DNA of 64,000 nucleotides from Candidatus Zixiibacteriota bacterium. GTDB taxonomy: Bacteria > Zixibacteria > MSB-5A5 > GN15 > JACZUZ01. The position numbers were made by a program, and so were the translations under genes. Location of the stretch: the NCBI GenBank assembly GCA_024280835.1, contig JAJRPJ010000003.1:1-64000 (forward strand), given 5' to 3'. This document shows positions 27,266 to 36,711 of this stretch, piece after piece (the first letter of the stretch is position 1; each line of letters opens with the position of its first letter). The notes below the pieces were generated by a model, which was not told where the DNA came from, ran no database searches, and was given only the letters and a program-made list of their open reading frames with translations.

Positions 27266-28127
27266 ATTTTTCGTGTCGTTCGCGGTACAACTGCCCTATC
27301 TCAGCCCCCACTAGCAGCACCAATGAGCTGTAATATAACCACAAAGCGATAACCACGATAAAGAGATAAGCGCCATAAACGCGCTGTAGTGTCACGAAAT
27401 GAGAGATGTAATACCCAAAAACCTCTTTGGCGAGAAACCAGAGTATGGTGGCGCTAATTGCACTAATCATTGCGGTTCGCCAAGGGATCAATCGCGCAGG
27501 CGCATAACGATAGAGCGCCAGAAAAACCACAAAGACAATCATCAAGGCGATAAGTATTGTAGCCCCATGCCGCAAGAAACTGAATAAGCCTGATAGGCTG
27601 GCGCTTGAGCTTGTCGAGAAGTTTTGTAGAGCTTCAAGACCAGGAATGACAAAAACCGAGAGCATGACAAAGAGAACCACCACCAGTGTCATGCCCAGAT
27701 CTTTGAGTTTACGCAATAGAGCATGCGGGCCGCTAGTAATCTGAAACGAAGTATTTAGCGCTGTGCGCATGCTAGAAAACAAACCACTGGCGGCAAACAA
27801 TAGTCCTATCGAACCAGCCACTCCCGCTATACCTCGAAAAGCAATAAACTCTCCGATGCGTAACCCGACAAAGCGAATAACAAATGCCGCGTAGTCTTCA
27901 TATGGAATTAGGCCAATGATATAATGATTGACGCTATCTTGTAGTTCACTGGAGTCCACCAATCGGCCGACAATAGCGAAAATGATTAACACAAAAGGGA
28001 TCACACAAAGAAACACCGAAAACGAAATTCCGCTGGCAAACAGAAAGACATGATGTTTGCCAATACGATGATAAAGACCGCCTAGATAGTGGCTGAGGCT
28101 TGATTTTTCTCTTTGAAGTGAACTCAT
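27246..28127 (-). CDS. YihY/BrkB (UPF0761) family membrane protein
   Basis: 293 residues from the ATG at 28127, chosen because AAGGA lies 6 bases upstream; the frame is open 20 codons further. About six TM helices. Family features are FASGISFSVFLCVIPFVLII near the first helix, the polar GLFSSMRTALNTSF segment and the last-helix block LWLYYSSLVLLVGAEIGQLY. The family was once annotated as ribonuclease BN, which is not its function; a transport or envelope role is suspected but unproven. It is monocistronic and converges with the preceding gene. Confidence 0.88.
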   Translation of the reverse strand: MSSLQREKSSLSHYLGGLYHRIGKHHVFLFASGISFSVFLCVIPFVLIIFAIVGRLVDSSELQDSVNHYIIGLIPYEDYAAFVIRFVGLRIGEFIAFRGIAGVAGSIGLLFAASGLFSSMRTALNTSFQITSGPHALLRKLKDLGMTLVVVLFVMLSVFVIPGLEALQNFSTSSSASLSGLFSFLRHGATILIALMIVFVVFLALYRYAPARLIPWRTAMISAISATILWFLAKEVFGYYISHFVTLQRVYGAYLFIVVIALWLYYSSLVLLVGAEIGQLYRERHEKFKLPNP

Positions 28128-28319
28128 GGTGTCCTTTTGGTAAGCATTTGTAACAGCTCTGCGAGTGGGCAGATTCTTTCGTCCCACCTAACTCATTGAG
28201 ACTGGCAGATTATACATGATTTAGCGCCAATTCTTCCAGCTTTCTTCGGGTTCTGAAGATTCTTTGGTTTTCGCAACCTATTTCACCCTATGGGGCCTTT
28301 CCGCTCTAGGAGAATCTCC

Positions 28320-28347
28320 TTGACGAATCCTGCTGAGTCGGTATATT
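28320..28347 (+). promoter_or_regulatory. strong sigma70-type promoter
   Basis: TTGACG (28320-28325) and TATATT (28342-28347), each 5 of 6, with a 16-base spacer. Transcription would begin near 28354 and give a leader of about 150 bases before the secreted propeller gene. Two copies of AGYTGTTTGAAAAC lie in that leader, near 28430-28460. Confidence 0.55.
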
Positions 28348-28502
28348 TGTGTCAGTTGGCGGTTTTTTCTCCGGAACCTACATACTACGATTACTTATCT
28401 GCCTATCGGGCTGCTTTAAAACCAGTTGTTTGAAAACTAGCTGTTTGAAAACCATAGCCTGGGCCCAAACGCCCACAACCTTCGAAGAATCGGCCTGTTT
28501 CT

Positions 28503-29957
28503 ATGCGCTTTACTTTTCACAGTAAATATTATCTGAAGTACTGCTCGACCATTTGGGCCAGTTTGTTATTGGCGGTTATAGCAATGATTTCGATAACTGC
28601 TACTGATGCTTTTCCCCAGACGAATCAGGTCCGCCTGAGACTGGATTGGACTGTCTCTGAAGTTACTGTCGATACCGTCCTGCGAGAAATCCCTGTCCAC
28701 AATATTCTTGATTCAACTTGGAATGATAGCGCTATTGTAATTCACCATTCGGTTCTGCGCGTTCCAGATGGTTGGCTTGATACGGCTTACCAGCCATACA
28801 AATTTATGATGTGCTACACTCCATTTCGGACGAATTCTGATGAAAACCCTCACTTGGCTTTTTCCAATGATGGCAGTAGTTGGAGCGAAGTCTTGATGCG
28901 GAACGATGGAGGTTCTGATTCAATTCCCAATCCACTTTGGTCACCGAGGAGCATGGAGAAGTTTGTCTTTTGGGGAACCAATGAAATAGTTCATCTCTCC
29001 GACCCAGATATATTGTTTGCTGGCGATGGTGTTTTGTGGTTAGTGTTTAGAGTCAAGGTTGTTGATCCTGTTGTCACATCGAAATATCAAATAGTGGCAA
29101 CTTCGACTGCCGATAACGGATTATCTTGGACCACACCAAAGATTATTGTTAACACCGACAGAGGAGATCCTGTCAAAGGTGGAATGTGGTCGCCAGCTAT
29201 TTGGCAAGAACCAGCTGGTGATTATCGGATGCTGGGTGTCTATACCAACGCCTATGGAGGTGGTACACTTGATACTGTCAACAGGGTGGCTCTGTGGTCA
29301 TGTTCTGACGCTAGTCCCGACGGCGCATGGGTTGAAGACACAATTTTGTATGACTTTATGCCGATGGATACATCAAAATGGGATTGGTGGCATCCTGAGG
29401 TTTTGCAGCGTGGCGATGAGTTAATTCTCTTGATGACCACAACAAAAACCAGAGCCAATGGCGAGCTTTCGGAGTTGTTCCTGGCTTCAAGTATCGACGG
29501 TGGTGTGAACTGGGATACTGCTGGTGTGGTTTTTCAGGGAGGACAGTTCCCATGGACGAATGTGCCTTTTGCCTAGCGCGCAGGAGGAATACTAACAACT
29601 ACTGACTCCACGGATGTCATAGACTTTTGGCTCTCAGGGAAAGATACAACTATCCAAAGCGGCGAACGTGTCCGAACTGGCCGAGCCCGACTAGTGTTTG
29701 CTCCGCCTTGTGACACTGTGCTGGTTTGCCCGCCCTGTTGCCTTGTCGCTGGGGATAGTGATGGTGACGGAATGTTTACAATAGGTGATGTGACTTTCAA
29801 TATCGCTCGCATTTTCGCTGGCGGGCAGGAACCTACTTGCCAAGATGCCGCTGATGCCAACGGAGATAATTTGTTCAATGTTGCTGATGTTACGTATGCT
29901 ATTGCCACTATTTTTTCTGGCGGCCTTCTGCCTGTCTGTGGCAAGACTTACCAATAG
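28503..29957 (+). pseudogene. secreted beta-propeller protein with dockerin-like C-terminus, interrupted by TAG
   Basis: 485 codons in one frame, broken once by TAG at 29574-29576. Residues 1-38 are a signal peptide (ending AFPQ). The body (about 40-357) looks like a five-bladed propeller of sialidase/GH43 type: HLAFSNDGSSWSE, SDPDILFAGDGVLWLVFRV, STADNGLSWTTPKI, then ASSIDGGVNWDTAG. No catalytic set could be confirmed. After the stop the frame stays open for 126 codons and ends in two dockerin-like calcium loops, GDSDGDGMFTIGDVTF and ADANGDNLFNVADVTY. The upstream 357 residues may still be made and secreted without the dockerin. A recent nonsense mutation, readthrough or a sequence error would all explain it. 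Confidence 0.75.
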
Positions 29958-30020
29958 AAACCACTCTCATTTGATAGCTCTAAATCTCCACCACATACGC
30001 AAATATCCGAATAGCATTAT

Positions 30021-30049
30021 TTGCCCAATTTGCAACATGGTTGTATAAT
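30021..30049 (+). promoter_or_regulatory. nadA promoter
   Basis: TTGCCC (30021-30026), 17-base spacer, perfect TATAAT (30044-30049). The predicted start is near 30056, so the palindrome at 30061-30085 lies just downstream of it. Confidence 0.6.
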
Positions 30050-30060
30050 TCAGTATGGAT

Positions 30061-30085
30061 TAGTACAGTTTGATTATCTGTACTA
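30061..30085. promoter_or_regulatory. palindrome in nadA leader, operator candidate
   Basis: TAGTACAG (30061-30068) and CTGTACTA (30078-30085) form a perfect 8-bp inverted repeat around 9 bases, immediately after the predicted transcription start. The position suits repression by a dimeric regulator of NAD synthesis. The sequence does not match an operator I can name. Confidence 0.45.
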
Positions 30086-30113
30086 TCTGATAGGTTTCAA
30101 AAAGGGCTAGAGA

Positions 30114-31211
30114 ATGTACAATACCACACCACAGACATACCGCGAAGCGACAAACGCTGAACTCAAAGAGCGTATCCTAAGCGCCAAGGAAAAGCTGGGG
30201 GATAAGCTTGTGATTTTGGCGCATCACTACCAACGTCTCGAGATTGTCGAATTTGGTGACCATATTGGTGATAGCTATGCACTGTCAGTAATGGCCGCAG
30301 AACTTGAGAGGGCCGAAACGATAGTCTTTTGTGGTGTGCATTTCATGGCCGAGTCGGCTGATATTCTCGCGAAACCACATCAAAGCGTCTTCTTGCCGAA
30401 TCCTCTGGCTGGCTGTCCAATGGCGGACATGGCGCAAATCGCCGATGTTTTTTCGGCATGGGATGATTTGAAGTCATTTGGAGGGGTCGAAGCGATTACA
30501 CCAATCTCCTATATGAATTCAGCGGCGGCGCTGAAATCATTTTGCGGTGCAAATGGCGGGTTGATTTGCACAAGTTCCAATGCCGAAAAAACCATGCGTT
30601 GGGCTTGGGATAGACGCGAGAAGATTTTCTTGTTCCCCGATAGACATCTTGGTTACAACACCGCGCGCAAAATGGGCTTCACTGATGAAGACGCAGAAAA
30701 ATACATTGTGGTTTGGGATTTTTCAAAACCGCAGGGTGGTTTGACTGCTGAGCAAATTGACAGAGCCAAATTGATTCTCTGGAAAGGTCACTGTCACGTG
30801 CATATGACTTTCAAGGGTGGCCATGCCGCAGAATTGCGTCAAAAATATCCTGATATCAAGGTTCTCGTGCATCCTGAATGTTCATGGGATGTTGTTTCGC
30901 AAGCCGATGCAGTTGGCTCAACCAAATTCATTGTCGAGTACTGTGACAAGCAACCAGCTGGATCAGTTATCGCAATTGGCACAGAGATAAATCTCATCAA
31001 CCGCATGGCGCATGAACACCCTGACAAAACGATTCTCGAACTTTCAGGTATGACCTGTCCTGTCTGCGCCAATATGTACCGCACCACGCTCAACGACTTG
31101 GCCTACACAGTCGAAAACTATCAGGATATGAAACCCATCCGTGTCTCCGAGCGAATCAAAGCCAACGCCAAAATAGCGCTTGAGCGCATGATAGAAGTTA
31201 CTAACAGCTAG
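30114..31211 (+). CDS. nadA: quinolinate synthase A
   Basis: 365 residues, normal length. It condenses iminoaspartate with dihydroxyacetone phosphate to quinolinate, using a [4Fe-4S] cluster, in de novo NAD synthesis. Signature segments are ILAHHYQRLEIVEFGDHIGD near residue 35 and FCGVHFMAESADIL near 73. The three candidate cluster Cys lie in NPLAGCPMAD, HPECSWDV and GMTCPVCANMY. AAGGG lies 7 bases before the ATG. No nadB or nadC is adjacent; nadE lies 6 kb away on the other strand. Confidence 0.96.
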   Translation: MYNTTPQTYREATNAELKERILSAKEKLGDKLVILAHHYQRLEIVEFGDHIGDSYALSVMAAELERAETIVFCGVHFMAESADILAKPHQSVFLPNPLAGCPMADMAQIADVFSAWDDLKSFGGVEAITPISYMNSAAALKSFCGANGGLICTSSNAEKTMRWAWDRREKIFLFPDRHLGYNTARKMGFTDEDAEKYIVVWDFSKPQGGLTAEQIDRAKLILWKGHCHVHMTFKGGHAAELRQKYPDIKVLVHPECSWDVVSQADAVGSTKFIVEYCDKQPAGSVIAIGTEINLINRMAHEHPDKTILELSGMTCPVCANMYRTTLNDLAYTVENYQDMKPIRVSERIKANAKIALERMIEVTNS

Positions 31212-31377
31212 ATTCTCACTTTGTCTCATCTTCAGTTTTTGCAAATAACAAGATTCTTCTAATCCAATATTCAAGCTTGTTCTTGGCTACTCTTAGCTTG
31301 ACCTTGGCTCTCATTATTCCCATACTGTGGGGGCATGACTGTCAGGGGCGTGTTTGTTTGAGGCGAAAGCTAAGATG

Positions 31378-31406
31378 TTGACAGTCAATACGATAGCTAA
31401 TGCTAT
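31378..31406 (+). promoter_or_regulatory. candidate promoter of the E2-lipB pair
   Basis: Perfect TTGACA at 31378-31383, 17-base spacer, TGCTAT at 31401-31406 (3 of 6). It would leave a short leader before the E2 gene at 31443. The -10 is weak, so this is tentative. Confidence 0.35.
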
Positions 31407-31442
31407 CACCTGAAGAACTGTTTAGAAAGGATTTATTGCGTT

Positions 31443-32831
31443 ATGGCAACGGATATTTTTGTCCCACAGATGGGTGAATCAGTGCTTGAGGGCACAATTG
31501 TTGAATGGAAAGTCTCCGAGGGCGACAAAGTAGTCAAAGATCAGCCATTGGTCGAGCTAGCCACCGACAAGATTAATATCGAAATTCCATCAGAAGTCTC
31601 GGGTATTGTTGGCAAATTGTTGGCCTCACCAGGTGAGACAGTTCAGGTCGGCGCCAAGGTCGCAATTATTCTCGACGAGGGCGAAAGCGCTGATGCAATC
31701 ACAACTTCAAGCGCCGTAGTTGCCGCTCCAGCAGTAGAAGCCAAGCCAGCTCAAAAAGCTGCCGCCGCTCCAATTGGTTTTGGCGCGCCAGCCGCCAGCG
31801 CTACAGCAGTTGCTACTGTCCCCGCTCCAACTGGAGCCAGCAATGGTCGCTCCTCAACAGGCGCCAAGGGCTCTGGTAAAATGGCCCCCAAAACACGCAA
31901 GCTAGTCCGTGAATATGGTGTTGATCCTAAAGAAATTACACCGACAGGCCCCAATGGTCGTCTGACAAAAGAAGACATTATGGACTTCGTCGCCGCGCGT
32001 TCAACAGTGACACCATCTGCAACGGCCTCAACAGTCGCGCCGAGCTCTGCTCCCGCAGCTGCGCCGACTGCGCCAACGGCAGCTGTTCCAAAGGTGAGCT
32101 TTGTACCGCTGGCCGAGGGTGAGCGCGAACGTCGCGAACCACTGACTGGACCGCGAAAAGCGATTGCCGAACATATGGTGCGTAGTGTTAGTACCTCAGC
32201 GCATGTAACTACATTTGAAGAATGTGATTTGACAGAGCTATGGGATTTCCGCGCCAAGCATAAGGCCGACATCATGGCTCGCTTTGGAGTCAATGTGACT
32301 TTCATGCCATTTATTGTTAAGGCTGTCTGCGTCGCTTTGAAAGAGTTTCCATTGATTAACGCCTCGATGACCGACACCGAAATAATTTACAAAAATTACT
32401 ACAATGTCGGTATTGCAGTTGGTCGTGACGCTGGACTGATTGTTCCAGTTGTCCATGACGCCGACAAGAAATCAATTCTGCAATTGGCCGATGAAGTGGC
32501 CACGCTTTCCGCCAATGCCAATAGCAATAAGCTCAATCCTAAAGACTTGATGGGTGGCACTTTCACAATCACTAACGCAGGGATGTTTGGCGCCACTGGT
32601 TCGACGCCGATTATCAGTCAGCCGCAAGTTTGTATTTTGGGTGTACACAATATTCGCAAAATGCCTTGGGTGGTAGAAACCAAAGATGGTGACGAGATTC
32701 AAATTCGCCGCATCATCAATTTCGGTTTGAGTTTCGATCACAGACTTGTTGATGGTCATATTGCCGTCCAATTCTTGCATCGTGTTTGTGGTTTGTTAAA
32801 CGACCCAGCGAATATGCTGGTTTACGCATAA
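31443..32831 (+). CDS. dihydrolipoamide acyltransferase (E2 of a 2-oxoacid dehydrogenase)
   Basis: 462 residues. The lipoyl domain (1-76) has the lipoylated Lys in ELATDKINIE. An Ala/Pro-rich linker is followed by a peripheral-subunit-binding domain (about 145-182; KTRKLVREYGVDPKEITPTG), a second Ala/Thr/Pro linker and the catalytic domain (about 220-462) with FDHRLVDG, active-site His near 432. It moves acyl groups from lipoamide to CoA. Substrate (pyruvate, 2-oxoglutarate or branched-chain) cannot be told from the sequence alone. No E1 or E3 gene is adjacent. lipB follows directly. Confidence 0.94.
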   Translation: MATDIFVPQMGESVLEGTIVEWKVSEGDKVVKDQPLVELATDKINIEIPSEVSGIVGKLLASPGETVQVGAKVAIILDEGESADAITTSSAVVAAPAVEAKPAQKAAAAPIGFGAPAASATAVATVPAPTGASNGRSSTGAKGSGKMAPKTRKLVREYGVDPKEITPTGPNGRLTKEDIMDFVAARSTVTPSATASTVAPSSAPAAAPTAPTAAVPKVSFVPLAEGERERREPLTGPRKAIAEHMVRSVSTSAHVTTFEECDLTELWDFRAKHKADIMARFGVNVTFMPFIVKAVCVALKEFPLINASMTDTEIIYKNYYNVGIAVGRDAGLIVPVVHDADKKSILQLADEVATLSANANSNKLNPKDLMGGTFTITNAGMFGATGSTPIISQPQVCILGVHNIRKMPWVVETKDGDEIQIRRIINFGLSFDHRLVDGHIAVQFLHRVCGLLNDPANMLVYA

Positions 32832-32874
32832 GAAACCTTAGATTGTGATTCCCATAGATCGGGACAGCGCTGGT

Positions 32875-33588
32875 ATGAAGATTGCCGGCCATAATGGCTG
32901 GGTAATAGATATTGGCGTTCGCGGTTACGAAGAGACCCAACGTTGGCAGAAATCGCTGATTTCTTTGCGCAAACGCGGCCTGATTCGAGACTTGTTGATT
33001 ATCGTCGAACATCCGCCAGTGATTACGCTGGGTCGACAAACCAAACCTGCCAATCTGGCGCATATCGATACTTCTCTGAAGCAAGTCGAAGTTGAGCGTG
33101 GTGGAGATGTGACCTACCATGGGCCTGGTCAGTTGGTCTGTTATCAGATATTCGACTTGAATGCCCGAGGTCGCGATCTGCACAAGCATATTCGTTCTCT
33201 TGAACAAACTGTTATCGATACCTTGAACGACTATAATGTTTCAGGGAAGCGGGTGGAGGGCCTGACGGGTGTTTGGGTTGACACCGATGACGGAGAGCGA
33301 AAGATTACTTCAATAGGAGTAGCAGCCAAGCAATGGGTCTCATATCACGGATTGGCTGTTAACCTTGAGACAGATTTGGAAGCATTTAAGACTTTTAACC
33401 CCTGTGGCCTTCAGCCGGAGATTATGACCACATTGTCAAAATTGACAGGGGTGCAGATAGATAGGATAAAGTTTGGGGCCTCGCTCACAAAGGCATTTTG
33501 TAGCATATTTGAGACAGATTTCACCCCAATTACGCTGGATGAGATATCTGAGAATATTGAATCACAGGAAGGCGGCGGGCACGTCTAG
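32875..33588 (+). CDS. lipB: octanoyltransferase
   Basis: 237 residues from the ATG at 32875, preferred because GGGACA lies about 8 bases upstream; a GTG at 32845 would add 10 residues. It moves octanoyl from acyl carrier protein to lipoyl domains. Signature blocks are RGGDVTYHGPGQLVCYQIFD, then KITSIGVAAKQWVSYHGLAVNL (catalytic Lys in KITSIG) and FNPCGL (nucleophilic Cys). It follows the E2 gene, whose lipoyl domain is a natural substrate. lipA is not in the window. Confidence 0.95.
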   Translation: MKIAGHNGWVIDIGVRGYEETQRWQKSLISLRKRGLIRDLLIIVEHPPVITLGRQTKPANLAHIDTSLKQVEVERGGDVTYHGPGQLVCYQIFDLNARGRDLHKHIRSLEQTVIDTLNDYNVSGKRVEGLTGVWVDTDDGERKITSIGVAAKQWVSYHGLAVNLETDLEAFKTFNPCGLQPEIMTTLSKLTGVQIDRIKFGASLTKAFCSIFETDFTPITLDEISENIESQEGGGHV

Positions 33589-33681
33589 TGGCTCTGCATA
33601 CGGTCTCTGATTGTAGCCTCTGTTTGCGAGAATGGATTCTGGGTATCCACGTTGTTAGTCTAGTACAAAGGTGAAAAAACG

Positions 33682-33737
33682 CCCTGAAAGGCCATATTGG
33701 CCTGAGGGTTGACAGATAAACCTCGCTGGTTCATACT
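33682..33737 (+). promoter_or_regulatory. fabL promoter with upstream inverted repeat
   Basis: TTGACA (33709-33714), 17-base spacer, CATACT (33732-33737, 4 of 6). Just upstream is the inverted repeat AGGCCA-TAT-TGGCCT (33689-33703), flanked by CCCT/AGGG. The repeat has no T-run and touches the -35, so an operator or activator site is more likely than a terminator. Confidence 0.5.
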
Positions 33738-33820
33738 GTGCTGATTCAACCTGTCCGTGGTTAGCTTAATCAGGACTTATATAGGATATTAAATAGCAGA
33801 CTATAGAAGGATTTTGAAGT

Positions 33821-34579
33821 ATGATGGAAAAGTATCTCGAAGGTAAAGTCGCTCTTGTCACAGGCGGCACCAAAGGCATAGGATATGCTACCGCCCAGCG
33901 TCTGGCTGAACGAGGCGCAACAGTTGTAATCAATTATTTCAAGAGCCGTGATGCCGCTTTAGTCGCTGTTGATAGACTCAAAGAGCTTGGTTCAAAAGAC
34001 TCTTTTGCAGTGCGTTGTAATATGGGCAAGTTTGAAAAAGTCCCTGATCTTTTTTCTGAAATTAATGATCGTCTCGGCAAGCTCGACATTTTTGTTTCGA
34101 ACGCCGCGATGGGAATGTACAGCGATATGTTGGATGTCACTCGCCGCAATTGGGAAGTTTCGATTGACACAAATGCCTATGCCTTTTTGCTGGGTACACA
34201 ATGCGCCGTTCCTATTATGCCTGAAGGTGGACGTATAATTGGACTCTCGTCATTGGGTTCGTTCAAATACATTCCAGGCTATGCTTCTATCGGAGTTGGC
34301 AAAGCCGCGATTGAGAATCTGATAAAATATTTTGCGGTCGAATTGGCCGATAGAAAAATCACGGCCAATGCGGTTTGTGGTGGATTCATCGACACTGATG
34401 CTCTCAAACTTTTCCCAACCTACGAGCAAATCAAAGAAGATGTGCTACAGCGAACACCTTGGGGACGTCTGGGAACTCCGGAAGATATTGCCGATGTGGT
34501 TGATTTTCTGGCCTCAGAAAAGTCACGCTGGATTACAGGTCAAACGATTGTCGTTGACGGCGGAAATTCATTGATCTAA
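33821..34579 (+). CDS. fabL: enoyl-ACP reductase, FabL-type SDR
   Basis: 252 residues. It reduces enoyl-ACP in the last step of each fatty-acid elongation round, with NADPH expected. Short-chain dehydrogenase fold: VTGGTKGIGYATAQRL near residue 13, SNAAMG near 90, GLSSLGS near 140, and a catalytic Tyr154-x6-Lys161 pair (YASIGVGK). The Tyr-x6-Lys spacing, rather than the usual Tyr-x3-Lys, and the NYFKSRDAA segment indicate FabL rather than FabG. AAGGA lies 9 bases before the first ATG. A strong terminator follows, so the gene is monocistronic. Confidence 0.9.
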   Translation: MMEKYLEGKVALVTGGTKGIGYATAQRLAERGATVVINYFKSRDAALVAVDRLKELGSKDSFAVRCNMGKFEKVPDLFSEINDRLGKLDIFVSNAAMGMYSDMLDVTRRNWEVSIDTNAYAFLLGTQCAVPIMPEGGRIIGLSSLGSFKYIPGYASIGVGKAAIENLIKYFAVELADRKITANAVCGGFIDTDALKLFPTYEQIKEDVLQRTPWGRLGTPEDIADVVDFLASEKSRWITGQTIVVDGGNSLI

Positions 34580-34642
34580 GACACTGCTCGAAGACTTAGT
34601 TACTACAAATTCACGCCAGAGAGTGTGAATCTTGCATAGTTC

Positions 34643-34692
34643 AAACGGTTGGCGCTGTTTCCTAATCAGGAAAAGGCGCCAGCCGTTTTTTT
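34643..34692 (+). terminator. Rho-independent terminator after fabL
   Basis: AACGGTTGGCGC (34644-34655) pairs with GCGCCAGCCGTT (34676-34687), one G-U, with an inner TTCC/GGAA extension and a run of T after the stem. Confidence 0.9.
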
Positions 34693-34991
34693 GTTATAAA
34701 TCTCTGCGTTGATTCTCATCTTGAATTGACCTGCCAAATTTGAGAAAAACTATCATCATAGACTCTTCTATAATTGCCCGCAAGCACTTCGGCAAGTCCT
34801 GGGTCTGGAAAGTTTTCCGCCACAACTAGCTCAATTTTTGTGCAATCACCAGATCGGCTACATGAGTAACACATGCAATCTGAAAAGTGATAACATCCAC
34901 AGATAGAAACTCCGCTGATTGGGACACACTCTAAACTTCTCTGGCGTAGTGATGTTGGTGACGTAGCTTGATGGGGTTGTTTGTAGTGAGG
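34693..34991. other. intergenic region between convergent fabL and the PAP2 gene
   Basis: About 300 bases between the fabL terminator and the end of the minus-strand PAP2 gene. No gene, clear hairpin or promoter seen. Confidence 0.4.
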
Positions 34992-35870
34992 TTATTCTGC
35001 GGCGCTTTGCCATTTGGGGTAGTAGCGAATTGTCACGGCAATACAGACAGCGGCAATCAATGCTCCGACAATTATATCTGTGATATAATGAAACCGTCCA
35101 TAGACCGCGCCGATTGCAATTCCTATGACAATCGGCAAAGAGGCATAAAACCAGCGCCGATAATAACGATAGAGGTACACAAGGAAAACAATCGCGACAC
35201 CCGTATGTGTCGAGGGCATTGCACCGCCATGAACAGCGCCGTTCCTGATGACAAATTGCACCATTTCGCGAAAGATGGGACCATTGATATCATGCGTGAA
35301 AGTTTGTGCAAAAAACCAACGCGGCCCTTCGATTGGAAAGAACCAAAACAAATTGAAACTAACTGCGAATGTAATCGAAGCGGCAGTCAGCATCTCACCG
35401 ATTTGGTCATACCTCTTGAGAACCAACAAAGGAATCATGATAGCGGGCATCATCAAGTAATAGCCAAAGTAACAAGCGCTAAGAATTTCGGTGGTGATGG
35501 TTGTGAGCGTTCCTCCGCCTAGGAAGTTTTGGTCCAGCCAGATAGTGACACTGCCTCCATAGACCTGAGCCTCCCATGCTGTCAATCCCGCATCAAGAAA
35601 CTCAGGATAGAAAAGGCGCATCAGGCCGCCAGTTTGAGTATAGAAGTAGCCGAATAACAGTGCGGGGTAAGCGGCGCGTAGAAAATCTGTGAATCTAGAC
35701 TTTCCGATTGGCGCCCAGCGCGCGCAAGCAAAAATCATGATTGCGACTAGAGCATTGCCAATGTAGATTTGGGTATAGTCAGAAAATGGTCGTCCAAAAA
35801 TCGCCACCAGAAGGGCAATATAGGACATATTTACGAGGATTACCTTGTCGACAGGGTTGAGGCGTTTCAT
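34992..35870 (-). CDS. PAP2-superfamily membrane phosphatase
   Basis: 292 residues with about six to eight TM helices. The phosphatase signature is spread as FFPIEGPRWFF (near 185), GAMPSTHTGVAI (near 223) and YGRFHYITDIIVGA (near 263), which supply the Arg, the Ser-x-His pair and the His/Asp of the type 2 phosphatidic acid phosphatase site. The fold and the GP-R element resemble the inositolphosphotransferase-like (Aur1-type) branch. Its substrate is probably a lipid phosphate or diphosphate on the outer face of the inner membrane. It is last in the nadE-rsmI operon, 48 bases after rsmI. Confidence 0.88.
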   Translation of the reverse strand: MKRLNPVDKVILVNMSYIALLVAIFGRPFSDYTQIYIGNALVAIMIFACARWAPIGKSRFTDFLRAAYPALLFGYFYTQTGGLMRLFYPEFLDAGLTAWEAQVYGGSVTIWLDQNFLGGGTLTTITTEILSACYFGYYLMMPAIMIPLLVLKRYDQIGEMLTAASITFAVSFNLFWFFPIEGPRWFFAQTFTHDINGPIFREMVQFVIRNGAVHGGAMPSTHTGVAIVFLVYLYRYYRRWFYASLPIVIGIAIGAVYGRFHYITDIIVGALIAAVCIAVTIRYYPKWQSAAE

Positions 35871-35918
35871 GTGTAGATGCTCTATTCAGAAATGAATTCA
35901 CTCAGAGGGGATATTGTC

Positions 35919-36653
35919 TCAATCCTGTGGGTACTTATTGACCTTAACCCGTTTGACTTTTTGTTTGCCGCCAATCACGAAGACAATCTCGCCTTTTAGT
36001 TTTCGGCTTTGCAATATTGCTACCAGTTCATCAAGGGAGCCGCGAAGAAACTCCTCATGTAGTTTTGATATTTCGCGCGCTATACAGGCCTGTCTCGCGC
36101 CAAAAACTCCCAAGGCATCTGTAACTGCTGAATCTATTCTCTGCGGTGATTCAAAAAACACCAAAGTGTGCGAGAGTTCTTTCAATTCAGTGAAACGTTT
36201 CTTGCGACCTGACTTTGTACGCGGCAAAAATCCTTCAAAGAAAAATCTATCCATAGGTAATCCAGAGCCAGTTAGCGCAGGGATAATGGCGGTTGGGCCA
36301 GGCAGTGGAACCAATGCTATCCCAGCGGCAATGACGGCTGCGACAATTCTATAAGCTGGATCAGAAACCCCTGGAGCGCCAGCGTCAGTCACCAGAGCCA
36401 CATCTTTTCCAGCTTTGAGTAGCGCTAGAAGCGTGATTGACTTTTGCTCTTCGTTGTAATTGTGGTAGCTGATAAGTCGTGATTGGATTCCTAGTCGAGC
36501 AAGTAACTTACCCGTTACCCGACTATCCTCACAAGCAATCACAGCCACTTGCTCCAAAGTCTTACGAGCGCGGACAGTGATGTCGTCCATATTGCCGATA
36601 GGCGTAGGCACTAGGAAAAGCGTGCCAGTTGTTGAGTTTGAATCTATTCCCAT
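35919..36653 (-). CDS. rsmI: 16S rRNA (cytidine1402-2'-O)-methyltransferase
   Basis: 244 residues. SAM-dependent tetrapyrrole-methylase-fold enzyme that methylates C1402 of 16S rRNA. Family blocks are LFLVPTPIGNMDDITVRA near residue 12, ACEDSRVTGKLLARLGI near 37, VALVTDAGAPGVSDPAYR near 83, LPGPTAIIPALTGSGLP near 113, and FFESPQRI, then REISKLHEEFLRG, near 160-200. It is 58 bases from nadE, same orientation. Confidence 0.95.
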   Translation of the reverse strand: MGIDSNSTTGTLFLVPTPIGNMDDITVRARKTLEQVAVIACEDSRVTGKLLARLGIQSRLISYHNYNEEQKSITLLALLKAGKDVALVTDAGAPGVSDPAYRIVAAVIAAGIALVPLPGPTAIIPALTGSGLPMDRFFFEGFLPRTKSGRKKRFTELKELSHTLVFFESPQRIDSAVTDALGVFGARQACIAREISKLHEEFLRGSLDELVAILQSRKLKGEIVFVIGGKQKVKRVKVNKYPQD

Positions 36654-36711
36654 GTGACCTGTATTGGGATGAGGCTATCGTTGAGAGGGGCTTACTTTTT
36701 CAAGACAATGT

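Noticed and set aside
28354-28502. Riboswitch in the leader of the secreted propeller gene
   Set aside because: The two AGYTGTTTGAAAAC copies and a GGGC/GCCC pair do not match any riboswitch core I know.
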